64,000 bases of DNA from Lasiodiplodia sp. COLG20 (GCA_009801085.1 VNWV01000035.1:51209-115208), one strand, 5' to 3'. Positions 33,033 through 43,608 are shown, numbered from the stretch's first letter. The notes: a model not told the origin generated them from the letters alone. Program-made: numbers and translations.

Positions 33033-33674
33033 ATGACCAACCTGACCCTCCGCTCCTTCGCCTGCGCCGCTATTCTCCTCATCCTCATCTACAACTTTTC
33101 TGCCACTCTCACCAACTACATCTGCATCCCCTCGGGCATCACCTCCGTGCCACCTTTCCTCACCTCATCCGCCTCATCCACCGCCGACATGGCCAACGCT
33201 GTCGACCCCTCCACCCATCTCCGCCTCTCCCTCGCCCAAACCTCCAAATCACCACCGACCCTCTCACTCACCGTCACCAATACTCACCCCAGCGCCGCTC
33301 TCACCTTCGTTACCTGGAACACGCCACTTGACGACGCTCTGCTCCCGCTCGGCCTGCTCGCTATCACCGACCCTGCGACCGGCGAGCGTCTGAACAAGGA
33401 CTCGATCAAGATCAGCCGCAAGACACCGCCCGAAGCCGATGCGTTTGTCTCGCTCAAGCCGGGGCAGAGCAGCGAGGAGCACGTTGTCGAGTTGCGGAAT
33501 GGCCCGCTCGTCCCGCTCGACAAGGTGAAGGGGGGCAAGGTCCAGGTGAAGGTGCAGGGCCAGTGGGGCGATGTGTGGGTGGATGAGGAGGTTGGGCCGC
33601 AGCGGTGGGGTGAGAAGAGCGGGAAGGGCGTGAAGGGAGCGTTTGACAGTGGAGTTGTGGAGGTTGAGGTTTGA
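33033..33674 (+). CDS. Membrane-anchored protein resembling the M35 propeptide domain
   Basis: Single-exon frame of 213 residues; ATG 33033 is preceded by a CA-rich leader. Residues 8-27 form a hydrophobic signal or signal-anchor (FACAAILLILIYNFSATLTN). ATG at residue 53 (MANAVDPS) is an alternative start without it. The rest is a beta-rich domain: LSLTVTNTHPSAALTFVTWN, TPLDDALLPLGLL, IKISRKTPPEADAFVSLKPG. The order of elements (a TVTN strand, an NT.LD motif, then D.F.S(I/L).(A/P)G) parallels the propeptide of the adjacent deuterolysin (ATVTNNGDKDLNLFIRNTFL ... DSFQSIPAGGS). Conserved proteins of this sort without the protease occur in many fungi; function unknown. A chaperone or inhibitor role toward the neighbour is speculation. 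Confidence 0.75.
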   Translation: MTNLTLRSFACAAILLILIYNFSATLTNYICIPSGITSVPPFLTSSASSTADMANAVDPSTHLRLSLAQTSKSPPTLSLTVTNTHPSAALTFVTWNTPLDDALLPLGLLAITDPATGERLNKDSIKISRKTPPEADAFVSLKPGQSSEEHVVELRNGPLVPLDKVKGGKVQVKVQGQWGDVWVDEEVGPQRWGEKSGKGVKGAFDSGVVEVEV

Positions 33675-35685
33675 GACGTGGTTGCGGAGGGGAGACGGAC
33701 GCTTGCACGACTATTTGGAGATGCGGGGTGACGATTTCACGGGAACCACCACTCGGCGATTCGAGATCGACGTTGCTGGCTCGGAGTAGCCATCACGGCC
33801 CTTCGGAACAGACTGTTGTTTGACGGTAGCTGGACTACCACGGAAGCGGTTAGCAATGCAATCGACAATTCACATGTTCATGTGCTGCAAAACCAAAAAG
33901 ACGTGAGATCGTGCATGGATTTTGAGTAGTCATGCATCCCTTGAGATCGCTGACTCAGATTGATGAGCCTTGAACCAACGACCACTTGACACGGCTCCTC
34001 GTGCCCGGCACGCGGCTTGATGCTTCTCAAAGCTTGACAATCACCAATTACGCATGGGCGACGCGTGAAGTATACGCACAGTAGCTCTCGGCGATCCTGC
34101 CCGTCCTGGTTTGACAGCATGCTCATCAGCCCGGCCAGCGGCTCGCACGTCCCCACCTCTAGGGGCAACCTAAAACCCTGAAACCTAACATTTTAGCTTC
34201 AAAGCCGCTAATCGAATCAGGAAGGTAAGCAGAGGATGGACCACTTCGATCAGCAAAGCAACCTGCGATCGGACTCTCATGCAAGAGGCACAGTTGTAGC
34301 ACAACTGAGCATACGAAGAGTACCAGATCGGCTATGTGGCAATGCGGGCGTTCCTGCATAAGTTTTGCGCCACCGCTCATCTCGTCCGCATCGCGTCATT
34401 TCCGCCCGCCGAAGCCTCCCGTTTCAGAGAAACAAGCCCCCGGCGGATTCCCTTTTGAGGCACCGATGCGGCACCACGGCACTGTGGCTTCCCCGAGATA
34501 GATGTTAGCGAAACGTCTGGAACGCTGGGGGCTTGTAAGTGACTGCCTGAACGGGTTATCGTACCAGGATGCCTCCTCGGAGAACGGTATTGCTGCCGTG
34601 GGTCTGGAGGTGCCAGCACGAGAGATCCAATGTATCCGGCTCGGGTGAGCACCTGCTCACCTAATGTGGCAAACGGCTGTGCAGTTTTGATCAGGTAATC
34701 TTGAGGGGCTTCTATTCTGGAAGGCTTCTGTACTCGGCTTTGGATATTTTTGAAGGGGAGCTTTTGAAGCTGTCAATTTGCGGGTTTGAGACTTAGCTGG
34801 CTGATGTCTTTTGAAGGGGAAAAAAAGGCTATAGCGGTCCATGTAAAACTTCCCTTGTAGTCAAGTTTCCAGGTATTGGTGGCTACATAGTGTTTCTATC
34901 CATGCCTTCGGCTCCTTGATGTCGGTGTTGTTGGCTTGATCACTCGCAGGTAGACGATTTGTCTCAGTAAAAGTTATCCTTAGAAGCGAGAAGGATCCCA
35001 CAAGCGTTGCCGGTAGCAAATATGCGGAAGTATAGGTGGCATAATGGTTTTATTCAATGAAAAATAACAAGTGTTGCGTAGAGCGTGCTCCCAAAAGACC
35101 GAGGATTCTGGTGAGAATATCAATACGACACAATAGCCAGCAAAACTGACAATTCTGAGATGATTGGTCATTGCTCATCCATTACTCGTTTAGCTCCCCA
35201 TAAAACCTTTTGAAATGCCGCTGACGTTTCTGAAATATCAGGGCGACGAAGCTCAGGCAAATTGAATGAGGACATTTTGAATACTAGAATGCGTAAAGCG
35301 ACCTGCCAATCTCGACTCAACCCTCCTATATAATGTGAAATAAGACTTCACGATAAAGGATGATACGTTTGGACTTGTATTTGCGCGAGTAATTAGTTGG
35401 TACGTCCGAACGAATCTATCAATTCAAAGGCAAGCTGATGATCGTGCGAGAAAGTTCATGCTCTACATAACAGATAGGTATATTCCATGACTGATTAATA
35501 GAGGAGAAACGCATACCACATTATGACTGAGTTTTAAGTAGGCTTTGCCTATTCCTGTATACACTGAAATTTAAGAATACAACGACAAAATCCGAAATAA
35601 GAAGGATACCATCAACAAGCAAGAAAAAGAAACATTTCACAGATGTTGTAACTTAATTTACACTCCGTCTCTTCTTTCGCAAGAC
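33675..35685. other. Intergenic, 2.0 kb
   Basis: No gene supported. The last 500 nt (35,200-35,680) are AT-rich with several degenerate ATG-containing stretches. I saw no repeat or RNA gene. Confidence 0.45.
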
Positions 35686-37466
35686 TCAGTATTCTCTCCA
35701 TCTTGTTTCAATGGTGAGTTTGCACTGAAGTCGGCCTTCGGAGTCCTTAGACAAGTAATACTCTAAAGATTTCTTTTCGTCCATAGAGATGCGAGATTCT
35801 CCACTCTTTACCCAAGCTGTGTAAAAGCGCCCTGGGTAGGAAGATGAATTTTTCAGAATTGTCTTAGCTCTGTTGATTACTCTGTGTACCGAGTCGGTAA
35901 CGGGAAACTTCCGTGTCTGTGGGTCGATGACTGGTGATGCAGAGAACTTGAGGAAAACAAATTTGACTCTAACCTCCCGCACATCTTGCTCAAGGACGAT
36001 TCTTAGCTTCAATAATCATGGGTGACTGCAAGAGGGTGATACATACTTTCAGGCGCTGTTTGCGTGGTGAGATCGACGCCAGCGAGAGTAGAACTCTCAT
36101 CTTCACCGGTGCTTCCCGTCTTCTCTTGATTAGCGGCCGATGAGAAGCTGACCGCCAATGACGCTTTAGCGGGCAACAATGAACGAGCGTCCGAAGCCCG
36201 GCACGTGCTCGAGTAGCTGCACTTGACTCGCAGGTTGATGCAACGGACGCACGACGACCGGTCCCGGTTTTGGAAGCATACAAAGCCAGCTGTCCTACAG
36301 GGCTCACAAGGGTGGGTGTATTTAGCCCATACCTTCTCTTTGCCAACGGTTTTCCCATTCGCGGTTAACCCTAAGGACAGACGAAGTAGCATGGATCCTA
36401 ATTGCACTCGGGAATGCCGGTATTTCTCGAAAACTCCCCGGTAGACGAGATCGTCGTGACTGGGGGTTTTCCACCAGTGTGGTTCAAGGGGATTCCCTTC
36501 AAGATCGAAGTCCAAAACTCTGTGGTACAATTTGCCGATTGAATCGGGTATAACAGCCACAGCATGCTTTGTCTTAATCAGCGTTCCTACAACGAATCTT
36601 CCGCTAGGCAGCTTTGCCCGGAGCATCGCCTCATGCTCACTCTCTTGTGGGGCATTACTGAGCGTGGCCGAGGGATATGTGGCAGACTCAACCGGTGGCG
36701 GACTTTGTGGCAGCGAGATCTTGTGCAGCCTGGGTGACTTTGTCGGTCGGCCATCTGTGTTGGACCCTGGTGTCCGCCTCTTGTGTCCACGAGGAGAAGG
36801 CGGGCCCTCATTTGCCGAAGCGTCAGCTGTTATAGTTGGCCGATCTCTGGGCCTGGAAGTGCTTCCTTCAGGCACTATCCCCGATGAGGTCGAATCCAAA
36901 TTCGAGGATCGGTGAGCGCTGGGAGACTTTTCGGCTGGGAGCGTTAGGGTGGTTTGGGCGATCTCCACCTCCCCCTCCTCCTCTTCTTCTTCTTCCTCCT
37001 CTTCCTCATCTTCTTCTTCGTCTTCGGAATCACTTGTCAGTCAATCTTCCTTTGCGTAATGAGCAGGAATCACATACCGTAGTCATCGGGGATACACCCA
37101 TCATTGTCCTTGCCTCCGGCGAAGCACACGAAGTAAACTGGACGATGTAACTCCGACTCCGAACTAGATGATGATGATCGCCGGGCTTTTGCAAGGGCTT
37201 TCCAGAGCCTCTGTGAAACATCGCTGTCTCCGCTGCACGGCATATCATTCTGGAAGTGGAGATGCAACTCCATATTTGACTCAGAAACTTCGTAATAGTC
37301 GAGAAGGAAATCTAGAAATGACTATGATAATGTAAGTACACTAATGGCAACGTCGTTTGAGTTGTACTGGTACCGTCAAATCTGCCACTTCTCCTGCTGG
37401 GACCTTTTCAATGGGCTCCCTCTGCGTTCCATCACCTGTGAAGAGCGTGAATTTCACACACGCCAT
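35686..37466 (-). CDS. Unnamed family, copy C (zinc-cluster-like centre)
   Basis: Predicted model: complement(join(35686..35984,36047..37021,37078..37321,37374..37466)), 536 residues, introns 52-62 nt, all phases agree. It has the N-terminal domain (MACVKFTLFTGDGTQREP; NMELHLHFQNDMPCSGDSD), a run of Glu/Asp encoded by a GAA/GAG microsatellite, and a basic Ser/Pro-rich linker (GHKRRTPGSNTDGRPTKSPR). The central domain (RFVVGTLIKTKHAV; VYRGVFEKYRHSRVQL) follows. Six cysteines at 351, 354, 361, 370, 373 and 380 come next in C-x2-C-x6-C-x8-C-x2-C-x6-C order, the Zn2Cys6 spacing. The C-terminal domain is last (RKFPVTDSVHRVINRAKTIL, LEYYLSKDSEGRL, ending IETRWREY). No stops or frameshifts: the best candidate for a working zinc-cluster member. 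The exon 3 acceptor (37022) is the only one keeping the frame. Nuclear DNA binding is an inference from the cluster. Confidence 0.75.
36971..37025 (-). repeat. GAA/GAG microsatellite coding for Glu/Asp
   Basis: Imperfect GAA, GAG and GAT triplets at the start of exon 3 of copy C give a run of about 18 acidic residues. A length change not divisible by three would break the gene. Confidence 0.85.
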
Positions 37467-38035
37467 CCTCGGATACGGAGTTTAGACAGGGTATGACGAA
37501 GAGGACGTTGATCGTATGAACAGTTGGTGGCCCCCTTTCGGGTGGAGCCTTGAATATTGCTAATAAGATCGTCGCGTGGATTGGGGGACGGGGTATCCAC
37601 ACATGGAACCACAGCGAAGCGTTGTAAAGCGGCCAGCTGGGGAGTCTTATGAGAGCTGGGTGACAGTGAGCGGGTAACGGCACCAGGAAACAGCGGCGAG
37701 CAATGCGATTACGCGGCAAGCGATAGGTGGCAGCGAGCGTCTAGTGCAGCGAGCGATTAGTGCAGCGAGCGATACACGAAACCGAGCGTAGAAGATGGCG
37801 AGAAATAGGTGCAGCGGCGAGCGATAGGTATAATAGAGTTGGTACGTTAGTAGTATGCGTCGCGGAAGAGGAAACGTGGAAGAGAAAACGTAGAGTGAAA
37901 ATCTGGAAGAAAGAACGTGGTTAATAAATTGCAAACTTTCACGGAGACGCGCATGTACAGGCTGCGCTAAGCGCGAGCTCACATGACATTTCATTTAATG
38001 CAGCCAATAGGAGCCTGGCAAGAGGTATGATGAGA
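37467..38035. other. Upstream region of copy C with short tandem repeats
   Basis: Promoter side of copy C. Apart from the imperfect repeats at about 37693-37830 nothing is recognisable; the frames there are artefacts of the repeat. Confidence 0.5.
37693..37830. repeat. Imperfect tandem repeat (GCAGCGAGCGATTAGT-like unit)
   Basis: Five or six degenerate copies of a unit around 16 nt, e.g. tagtgcagcgagcg followed by attagtgcagcgagcgat, with flanking versions agcgataggtggcagcgag and gcagcggcgagcgataggt. Likely a local minisatellite. Confidence 0.75.
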
Positions 38036-38308
38036 TCATTGCTCATGCGTTACACAAAAAAATCCTTCAACTTGTAACAGTATCCATAGTTCTGAATCCG
38101 CTGGACCCTGTTGTTGTCCCGTAATATTTTGATGTGCTTCAGTGCAGCCTATCAAATCTTCAAAAATCATGATATAGGATTCTAGAGTGTAAGTAGACGC
38201 CATGCGAGAGGCGGATATAACAGTCTTTGCTTCAGGTGGATATGCGTAGAATTGAGCAACCTCCAAACAATCGGCTCTGGCTAGTCTGCATCTCATATCT
38301 AAAAACAA
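38036..38308 (-). other. Possible small coding exon downstream of HET3
   Basis: An open frame of up to 90 residues on the HET3 strand begins 46 nt after the HET3 stop, preceded by a good acceptor (TTTTTAG). Its composition is protein-like (RADCLEVAQFYAYPPEAKTV; SYIMIFEDLIGCTEAHQNI). It could be an alternative last exon of HET3 or a remnant of another gene. No domain recognised. Confidence 0.3.
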
Positions 38309-38354
38309 ATATTATCAGAGCAAGTCTGCTCTCTCCTTCGTATGATGTTTGATA

Positions 38355-40727
38355 TCAATCAATGCACCACACTCTCTCCTCCTTGTCCCACGTTCCATAT
38401 GAAGCTGCATACATATTCTGTCCACCAAGGTGCACCAAGTATTCTTTCGCATGTTCAAGTTTTGGCACATCGTCCTGAGCATCCATTTTAGGGTCCCTCT
38501 TTATGTATGATATCAGAGAGTCTTCGGCATGGGCATTCTCACAGGACAGCATTCCAGAATCCCCACGACGAGCGTACGTCACTCCATCAGCTACTTCGTA
38601 GATGAAGACCATAATGGATTCAGTAAACAGGTCGAAGCGTTCAGGATCTGAAATGTTGGCCTCGCACAGCAGTGCAATATGTGTGTAGTCGGGCGTTGCA
38701 ACGGTAAAAACATTAGGCTCCTCCCCGTCCCTATCGGGAAGCCAGTCATGTTTTACCATATGGTACATCTTGCCGTTGCGGTCTTCTATGATGAGATACA
38801 AGTGGATGTTATACTTGAGTTGGGATGGAAGATTATCTAAGATCAGGCATGGTGCCTTAATCACCAGACCCCGCGGCGTGATTTTGGCATCCCGGTCATC
38901 AAAAGTGGCAATGTAGTCAGGGTTATTAATGCCCATAAAAGAACTCGGGGCCCACCTAAATCCAGGGTCTTCCATCTTCGGGCCATTCCAGAACAAGAGC
39001 CCCTGGGGAATGGAAGGCAGATGCGTCAACAGGGTCTTCATACGGTCCTCACGCGATGCTTTGGCGATGCTGCCCATATCAGCTCCTAGAAGGCTGCCTA
39101 AGCACAGCGCTTCGTCCTGGATGACGCTGGTGCTCCTCCGCGCCAGAGCAAAAGCGACGTCGGTGATCGAAAATAGTTTCCCTGGGGCGTATTCGCCGTT
39201 TAGTTGCCATGATCTGTCCTCGCCGCCACGAATGCGATTTTCGATCTCCGTGAGGTCAAAGTAGTTGACCCAGCCCAGCGCGCAAGTAAACTGGTGCTCC
39301 AAGAGTTCTCGCAAGAAAGGATCGTATCTCAGAGATGAAGACTTGAATCGAATATGGAGAGTCCTGGAGAGGCATCCTTCTTGTAGCGTCCAGAGCCGCG
39401 ATACCCACGCCGATAACGATATGTAATGTAGCGAATCGATGATGGGCAGGTCAGTGATATCGATCCCCATTAGGTCTGCGGAGAGGACGAGGGTATCGGC
39501 AGCTTTCCGGTATGTTTCGCCCATCAACTTGATGGCTATCTTTTTGGTTTCGCCTTGCCGTGCTGGACAGCACAATGTGTCGATCCAAAGTGGTGTCATC
39601 TGCTTATCAGATTGCTTGGGATACAGTGCGTTCTCTTGATACTGTATGAGTTCTTTGAGGCGCTGAAGCTGACACATGGGCATCGAATTGCTGTGAGGGT
39701 TTCCGAGGCCATCTGACCAGACATGTGATATGGCTATGTAGTCCGCGTGGTCCTCAGAATCCAGGTCGGTGCAAGCAAGGGTAACTTTGTCATCGTCTCC
39801 CAGGGTGATTAGCGGCAAGTATCCACATTCCAATGCCGCGTCCAAGTCATCTTCATTGACGCTTGCAAAATTACACTTGCAGTCTGGCTGAACATGTTTC
39901 GGCTCGTAGGTTCCCTCTAAAACCTGGAGTGCAAGACATTGAGTTTGCGTGCAGTTGCCATGATCAATCTTTTGCGCCTCGAATAATCGTAGTTGAGAGC
40001 AGAAGTATTGAGTTTCGAGAGAATAGCCAGCAGCAATAGAAACCTGCCTGGGGCACCAACCCGCTCGAGCCATCTCATAGCTGAGGATGTCGATGGTTCC
40101 ATGATCGTCCTTGAAAGTATCAAAGCGTTTTTCTTCAACTTTAACACATGGTACTATACACCCTGCATCTCGGTGTTGTGTGAAGTCATCCGGGTACATG
40201 GATTCCGCGACGTAGGCTAAAAACCGGGCAACTCCTGCCAACGAGATCATTAAATATGAGTCCAGGGGTTTGGGTGTGCCGCCAACAATCCTTTCGTTGA
40301 TTCCGAGTGCCTGCTCCAGGCATTTGTCGATAAACGACAAGCCTTTTCGAAGCAGGTTCTGTTCTGTCTTCTCCAACTCTATGAATTTTTGCGCAATTTC
40401 CAGTAGTCCTCGCGTGTGGATGTATGTAAGGCCAGAATCATTGTCCGTTTCAATGAAATCCGAAGGTCTCGCTACATTTCCGAAAAACACATGAAGCAGC
40501 CCAAAGAAAAGCCATTGCTGAAGGAATGACGTTGCTTCCTCTGGTGTTCGTCTTGATTCTGCATGGCCGAGCTCAAGCCATGTAGATCTCGCCATGAGTT
40601 CGTCATGGCTCCACCCCATGCGTTCGGGATAAGTGAGGAATTCTTGTCCGTCGTAGCTCTCTGTGCAGTAATATCTCACTCGAGGGACAGAGCGTGTCGG
40701 ATACTTGGGAATGCGGAAGTGGTCCAT
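38355..40727 (-). CDS. HET-domain protein 3
   Basis: Single-exon frame of 790 residues from ATG 40727 (ATG 40778 in frame would add 17 residues). Unlike HET1 and HET2 the HET domain is central, about residues 330-480: YIAISHVWSDG, then PLWIDTLCCPARQGETKKIA and LMGETYRKAADTLVLSADL. The 300-residue N-terminal region, with a CxC-containing segment (DCKCNF) just before the domain, and the C-terminal 300 residues are typical of a large fungal HET family seen outside classical het loci. Expected role: nonself-triggered growth arrest or death. The caspase-like gene lies 540 nt upstream on the same strand. Confidence 0.85.
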   Translation of the reverse strand: MDHFRIPKYPTRSVPRVRYYCTESYDGQEFLTYPERMGWSHDELMARSTWLELGHAESRRTPEEATSFLQQWLFFGLLHVFFGNVARPSDFIETDNDSGLTYIHTRGLLEIAQKFIELEKTEQNLLRKGLSFIDKCLEQALGINERIVGGTPKPLDSYLMISLAGVARFLAYVAESMYPDDFTQHRDAGCIVPCVKVEEKRFDTFKDDHGTIDILSYEMARAGWCPRQVSIAAGYSLETQYFCSQLRLFEAQKIDHGNCTQTQCLALQVLEGTYEPKHVQPDCKCNFASVNEDDLDAALECGYLPLITLGDDDKVTLACTDLDSEDHADYIAISHVWSDGLGNPHSNSMPMCQLQRLKELIQYQENALYPKQSDKQMTPLWIDTLCCPARQGETKKIAIKLMGETYRKAADTLVLSADLMGIDITDLPIIDSLHYISLSAWVSRLWTLQEGCLSRTLHIRFKSSSLRYDPFLRELLEHQFTCALGWVNYFDLTEIENRIRGGEDRSWQLNGEYAPGKLFSITDVAFALARRSTSVIQDEALCLGSLLGADMGSIAKASREDRMKTLLTHLPSIPQGLLFWNGPKMEDPGFRWAPSSFMGINNPDYIATFDDRDAKITPRGLVIKAPCLILDNLPSQLKYNIHLYLIIEDRNGKMYHMVKHDWLPDRDGEEPNVFTVATPDYTHIALLCEANISDPERFDLFTESIMVFIYEVADGVTYARRGDSGMLSCENAHAEDSLISYIKRDPKMDAQDDVPKLEHAKEYLVHLGGQNMYAASYGTWDKEERVWCID

Positions 40728-41267
40728 GAAGACGATCACCAGGCTGAACTCTAACTGGAGAACACACCTCAGCATCCGATAGCAGGTCACTGGATGGAGA
40801 TAGTGGGTCACTCACAGAGTGAAAACCACCACGAGCGCGTCAACGGAATGTAATAAAGAGCCCTGGCTGGTACTGGAAAGGTTTGAAATAGCAGAAGTAA
40901 GCCGAGGTCGTTGTTGCGGAGCGTGGCGCAGCTTGTTGCCCCGCTCTGCAAGCGCATCCGAGATATCATTGGCTATCAATCTGACCCCGAACTCACAGCG
41001 TTGCTAGGTTCATCTATTCACAAGGCGGTAGTCTAACCTTTCATAGCAGCGAGGATGAACATGGCAGGCAGATTAGGTACGTAAGAACACAATTCGCAAT
41101 TGCGCTTGAGTTAGAGTCTAATGAACAGATGCAGAACAAGCTTTGTGTGAGACACCTGAACAAGTGAAAATACGCTTCCCCGGAACAGCAAAATGAGTGT
41201 CAAGGTATCTTCTCAGGGATGTTTGGCTGATCCTGAACCAGTCTTCTCTTGCCACTTGTTTCTCGCA
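40728..41267. other. Spacer between caspase-like gene and HET3
   Basis: 540 nt with the HET3 promoter and the 3' end of the caspase-like gene, which is on the same strand. No coding signal. Confidence 0.45.
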
Positions 41268-42128
41268 TTATTCGTTACTCTCCGGTGCTCCAACCCGTCT
41301 GTCGCTCTGCTTTTGCAATGCCGACAATCCATGGGTACCAGTCCGCGGAAAAGTCAGAGGGGCCTTCGAAAGCCTTCCAATGAGTATGTGAGGACCGCTT
41401 ATCGCCAGAGGACTGATTGGGAAATGCATCCAACGCGTGTTTGGAGCAACAACGCTTCCCGCCGTTTGGACGTTGCTCATGGTGCTGAACAGGCTTGCCA
41501 CGTCGAAAGGCGTCCCAAGCGCGAGATGATCCTGTAGTGCCTTGTCAAGGCAACGAGTGAACGACTTCGAGCCGGTGTAAGCCTCAACCTCCTGGTCAGC
41601 AGCGGTGAGGGCATGCAAACGTGTGAACTGATTGACCCTGTTAATGCCGTTTGCAAGGTCCGCAAATTGCGGATATTGAGTGGGGTCCAGGCCAACGAAC
41701 GACCCACGCGGCACGGCATTTCCGGCGTAGCAGGCGTCAATCAGGAGAAGGTGGTCGTACATTGAGTGTTCAATGAATCGCTGCTCCAGCTTTTTCCAGT
41801 CTAATTCGCGGTAGCCTGCGATGGAGAACTCCTTGTTGGATTGGCTTGGCGGCACCTCACAGCCATGGCCACTGTAAAACAGAATGACGAGTATTGGCAT
41901 GTCCTTGAGTCCACTGGTGCCATTAATTGCTCTGTAGAACGCGGCCAGGTACTTGTCGACAGTGTCCTCGGGGCTCTTGGAGGGGATGCCGATTCTGACC
42001 ACTGAGAAATTGTATTCGATCCGAAGGGTTTTGTGGAGATCGTCAAGCTCTTGGTCCAGCAATTCCTTAATGTCACTCTCTTGCCATTCAAGCATAATGC
42101 AATACACTCTCTTGTACTGTTCACCCAT
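41268..42128 (-). CDS. Stand-alone caspase-like (peptidase C14) protein
   Basis: Single-exon frame of 286 residues. The p20-like caspase fold is recognisable: ILVILFYSGHGCE with the catalytic His at 88, and DHLLLIDACYAGNA with the catalytic Cys at 133. The start (MGEQYKRVYCIMLEW) has no prodomain: no proline-rich or zinc-finger region as in type I metacaspases, so it is nearly the bare catalytic domain. Such domains in fungi occur alone or fused to NLR receptors and HET-like effectors. The ending (SALQKQSDRRVGAPESNE) is not conserved-looking, so the true 3' end might be spliced. With HET3 downstream on the same strand it may belong to a cell-death module; that is inference from position. Confidence 0.8.
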   Translation of the reverse strand: MGEQYKRVYCIMLEWQESDIKELLDQELDDLHKTLRIEYNFSVVRIGIPSKSPEDTVDKYLAAFYRAINGTSGLKDMPILVILFYSGHGCEVPPSQSNKEFSIAGYRELDWKKLEQRFIEHSMYDHLLLIDACYAGNAVPRGSFVGLDPTQYPQFADLANGINRVNQFTRLHALTAADQEVEAYTGSKSFTRCLDKALQDHLALGTPFDVASLFSTMSNVQTAGSVVAPNTRWMHFPISPLAISGPHILIGRLSKAPLTFPRTGTHGLSALQKQSDRRVGAPESNE

Positions 42129-42280
42129 GGTTTTCGTTGAGCTTGAATAATTAGTGATTCCGAGAATGTCCTTTTAGCGTTGTACTGGTGGGAGACAGGA
42201 ATTGCTGATGCACGCGGCGTGGGGGTACAATTTTCGATTAAATTTGAAAAACAAGAGAACTTTCCAATTTTATAAGGCCG

Positions 42281-42690
42281 TCATTGCATAACCACCGGTT
42301 CAAGGAATCCTGCCACGATAAAGCCGGTAGTAAGCGGCCGATCCATCTTATGCATGCGACTTCTTTCGTTCATCAATTGCAGCTTGCCACGTCTGCTGAA
42401 GGATGGGCGGTTGGACCAATAAATTCTCAGAGGCTTCCCCAGTGGCTTGCGTAATGGCAGGTTATTGAGTACAAGGCTGCAGATTTCCCAAAAAAGTTGC
42501 TGATCAATACTCGGATTAGGATGCGACTGCAAGGCGAAGTTGGCGACGATGAAGGCGCGGCTGGTGAAGCTCTCGAGGTCCTCCTAGCGATCCTCGACGG
42601 CGCTCGGCACGTTCTGTAGCGCCAGCGCCAGGCCGCCGAGGCAGTAGTCCGACGGGGTTGCGCCTCTTCGTTGCGCCTCTCGTTGCCCCA
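42281..42690 (-). pseudogene. Gene relic with an in-frame stop, family not recognised
   Basis: On the minus strand one frame runs from about 42690 to the stop at 42281, broken only by TAG at about 42582-42584. It reads SDYCLGGLALALQNVPSAVE, stop, then LESFTSRAFIVANFALQSHP and a basic C-terminal part. The composition is protein-like on both sides of the stop, and the 5' part is abruptly GC-rich. I see no start codon or upstream exon. Confidence 0.4.
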
Positions 42691-43608
42691 GCTATCGGAT
42701 GTTCAGCCCCCAACTCGCAGTGGAAGGGAAGCGCAAAGGTTGCAGACCTGCGGTCCAAGATTTTCTGTTGCCGCGGAGTGGCGGGCTCAGGCTATGAGCC
42801 ATATCGGCGTTTGAAAGAGAGGTAGAACTGAAGATGGTATGGTGGATGGTTACATGATTCTTGCTGTAGGAATTGGCCCGGTATATCGTATGTTCTCCGG
42901 AGGTAGATTATCCATCTCAACTAAATCAGTAGTACTTCTTTCACGCTGGGGGCCTCTGAGTCGCTTTCGAAAGGCTGCGATAGCTTTGCGAAAAAGAGCA
43001 AGGGCAAACATGGTGGGCGGGGAAGAACAGACTTGGCGAAAGATAAGAAAACGCATTTCGGGGCATGCGGTGACTTAAGTACTGCCGAGTAGCGCGCGAA
43101 AATTCGGCGGTTAAAACCGGAATTATGTCTGGAAACACATGACCCTGGATAGTGGAAACCTCGTAAAACCATTGACACTCCATACTCATTTGTTCTACAA
43201 ATGGTGGTACGAGATATATATTTGAAGGTTATTGCCTCATAATTGTTGCTCTCAGAATTGATTCACACGCGTATAAAGTTTGGTTCATGGTTCTCGCTTC
43301 CAGCCAGACTATTACCATTGCGCAAGCGAAAAAGTAAAAGAAAGAGAAAGACCTAGAATTCAACTCTACATCGGTACATTTTGAACTACGCGACAGTCCA
43401 TCCTGCAGCATTCCGGCTCTCGATGCGGATGTCACACATGTTCAGCCATGGCGCTATGACGTATCGAGTCAAGGCGCGCGGGTGATCGACAGACAGGGGT
43501 CTCTCAGGAGCTCCGTGATTCTGTGCGCCGCCCACGCTCTCACCGTGCACCTCCGCGCCGACACCTCGCTTCTCCCACTCCTCCAGCGATCACGGCCGCA
43601 CTGTCAAG
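42691..43608. other. Intergenic
   Basis: About 900 nt without a gene. The last 150 nt, with a CT-rich leader, are the likely promoter and 5' UTR of the EF-hand gene. Confidence 0.45.

Noticed and set aside
37432..37994. Two minus-strand frames of 95 and 115 residues upstream of copy C
   Set aside because: They overlap the short tandem repeat and the real first exon of copy C in other frames; no motifs.
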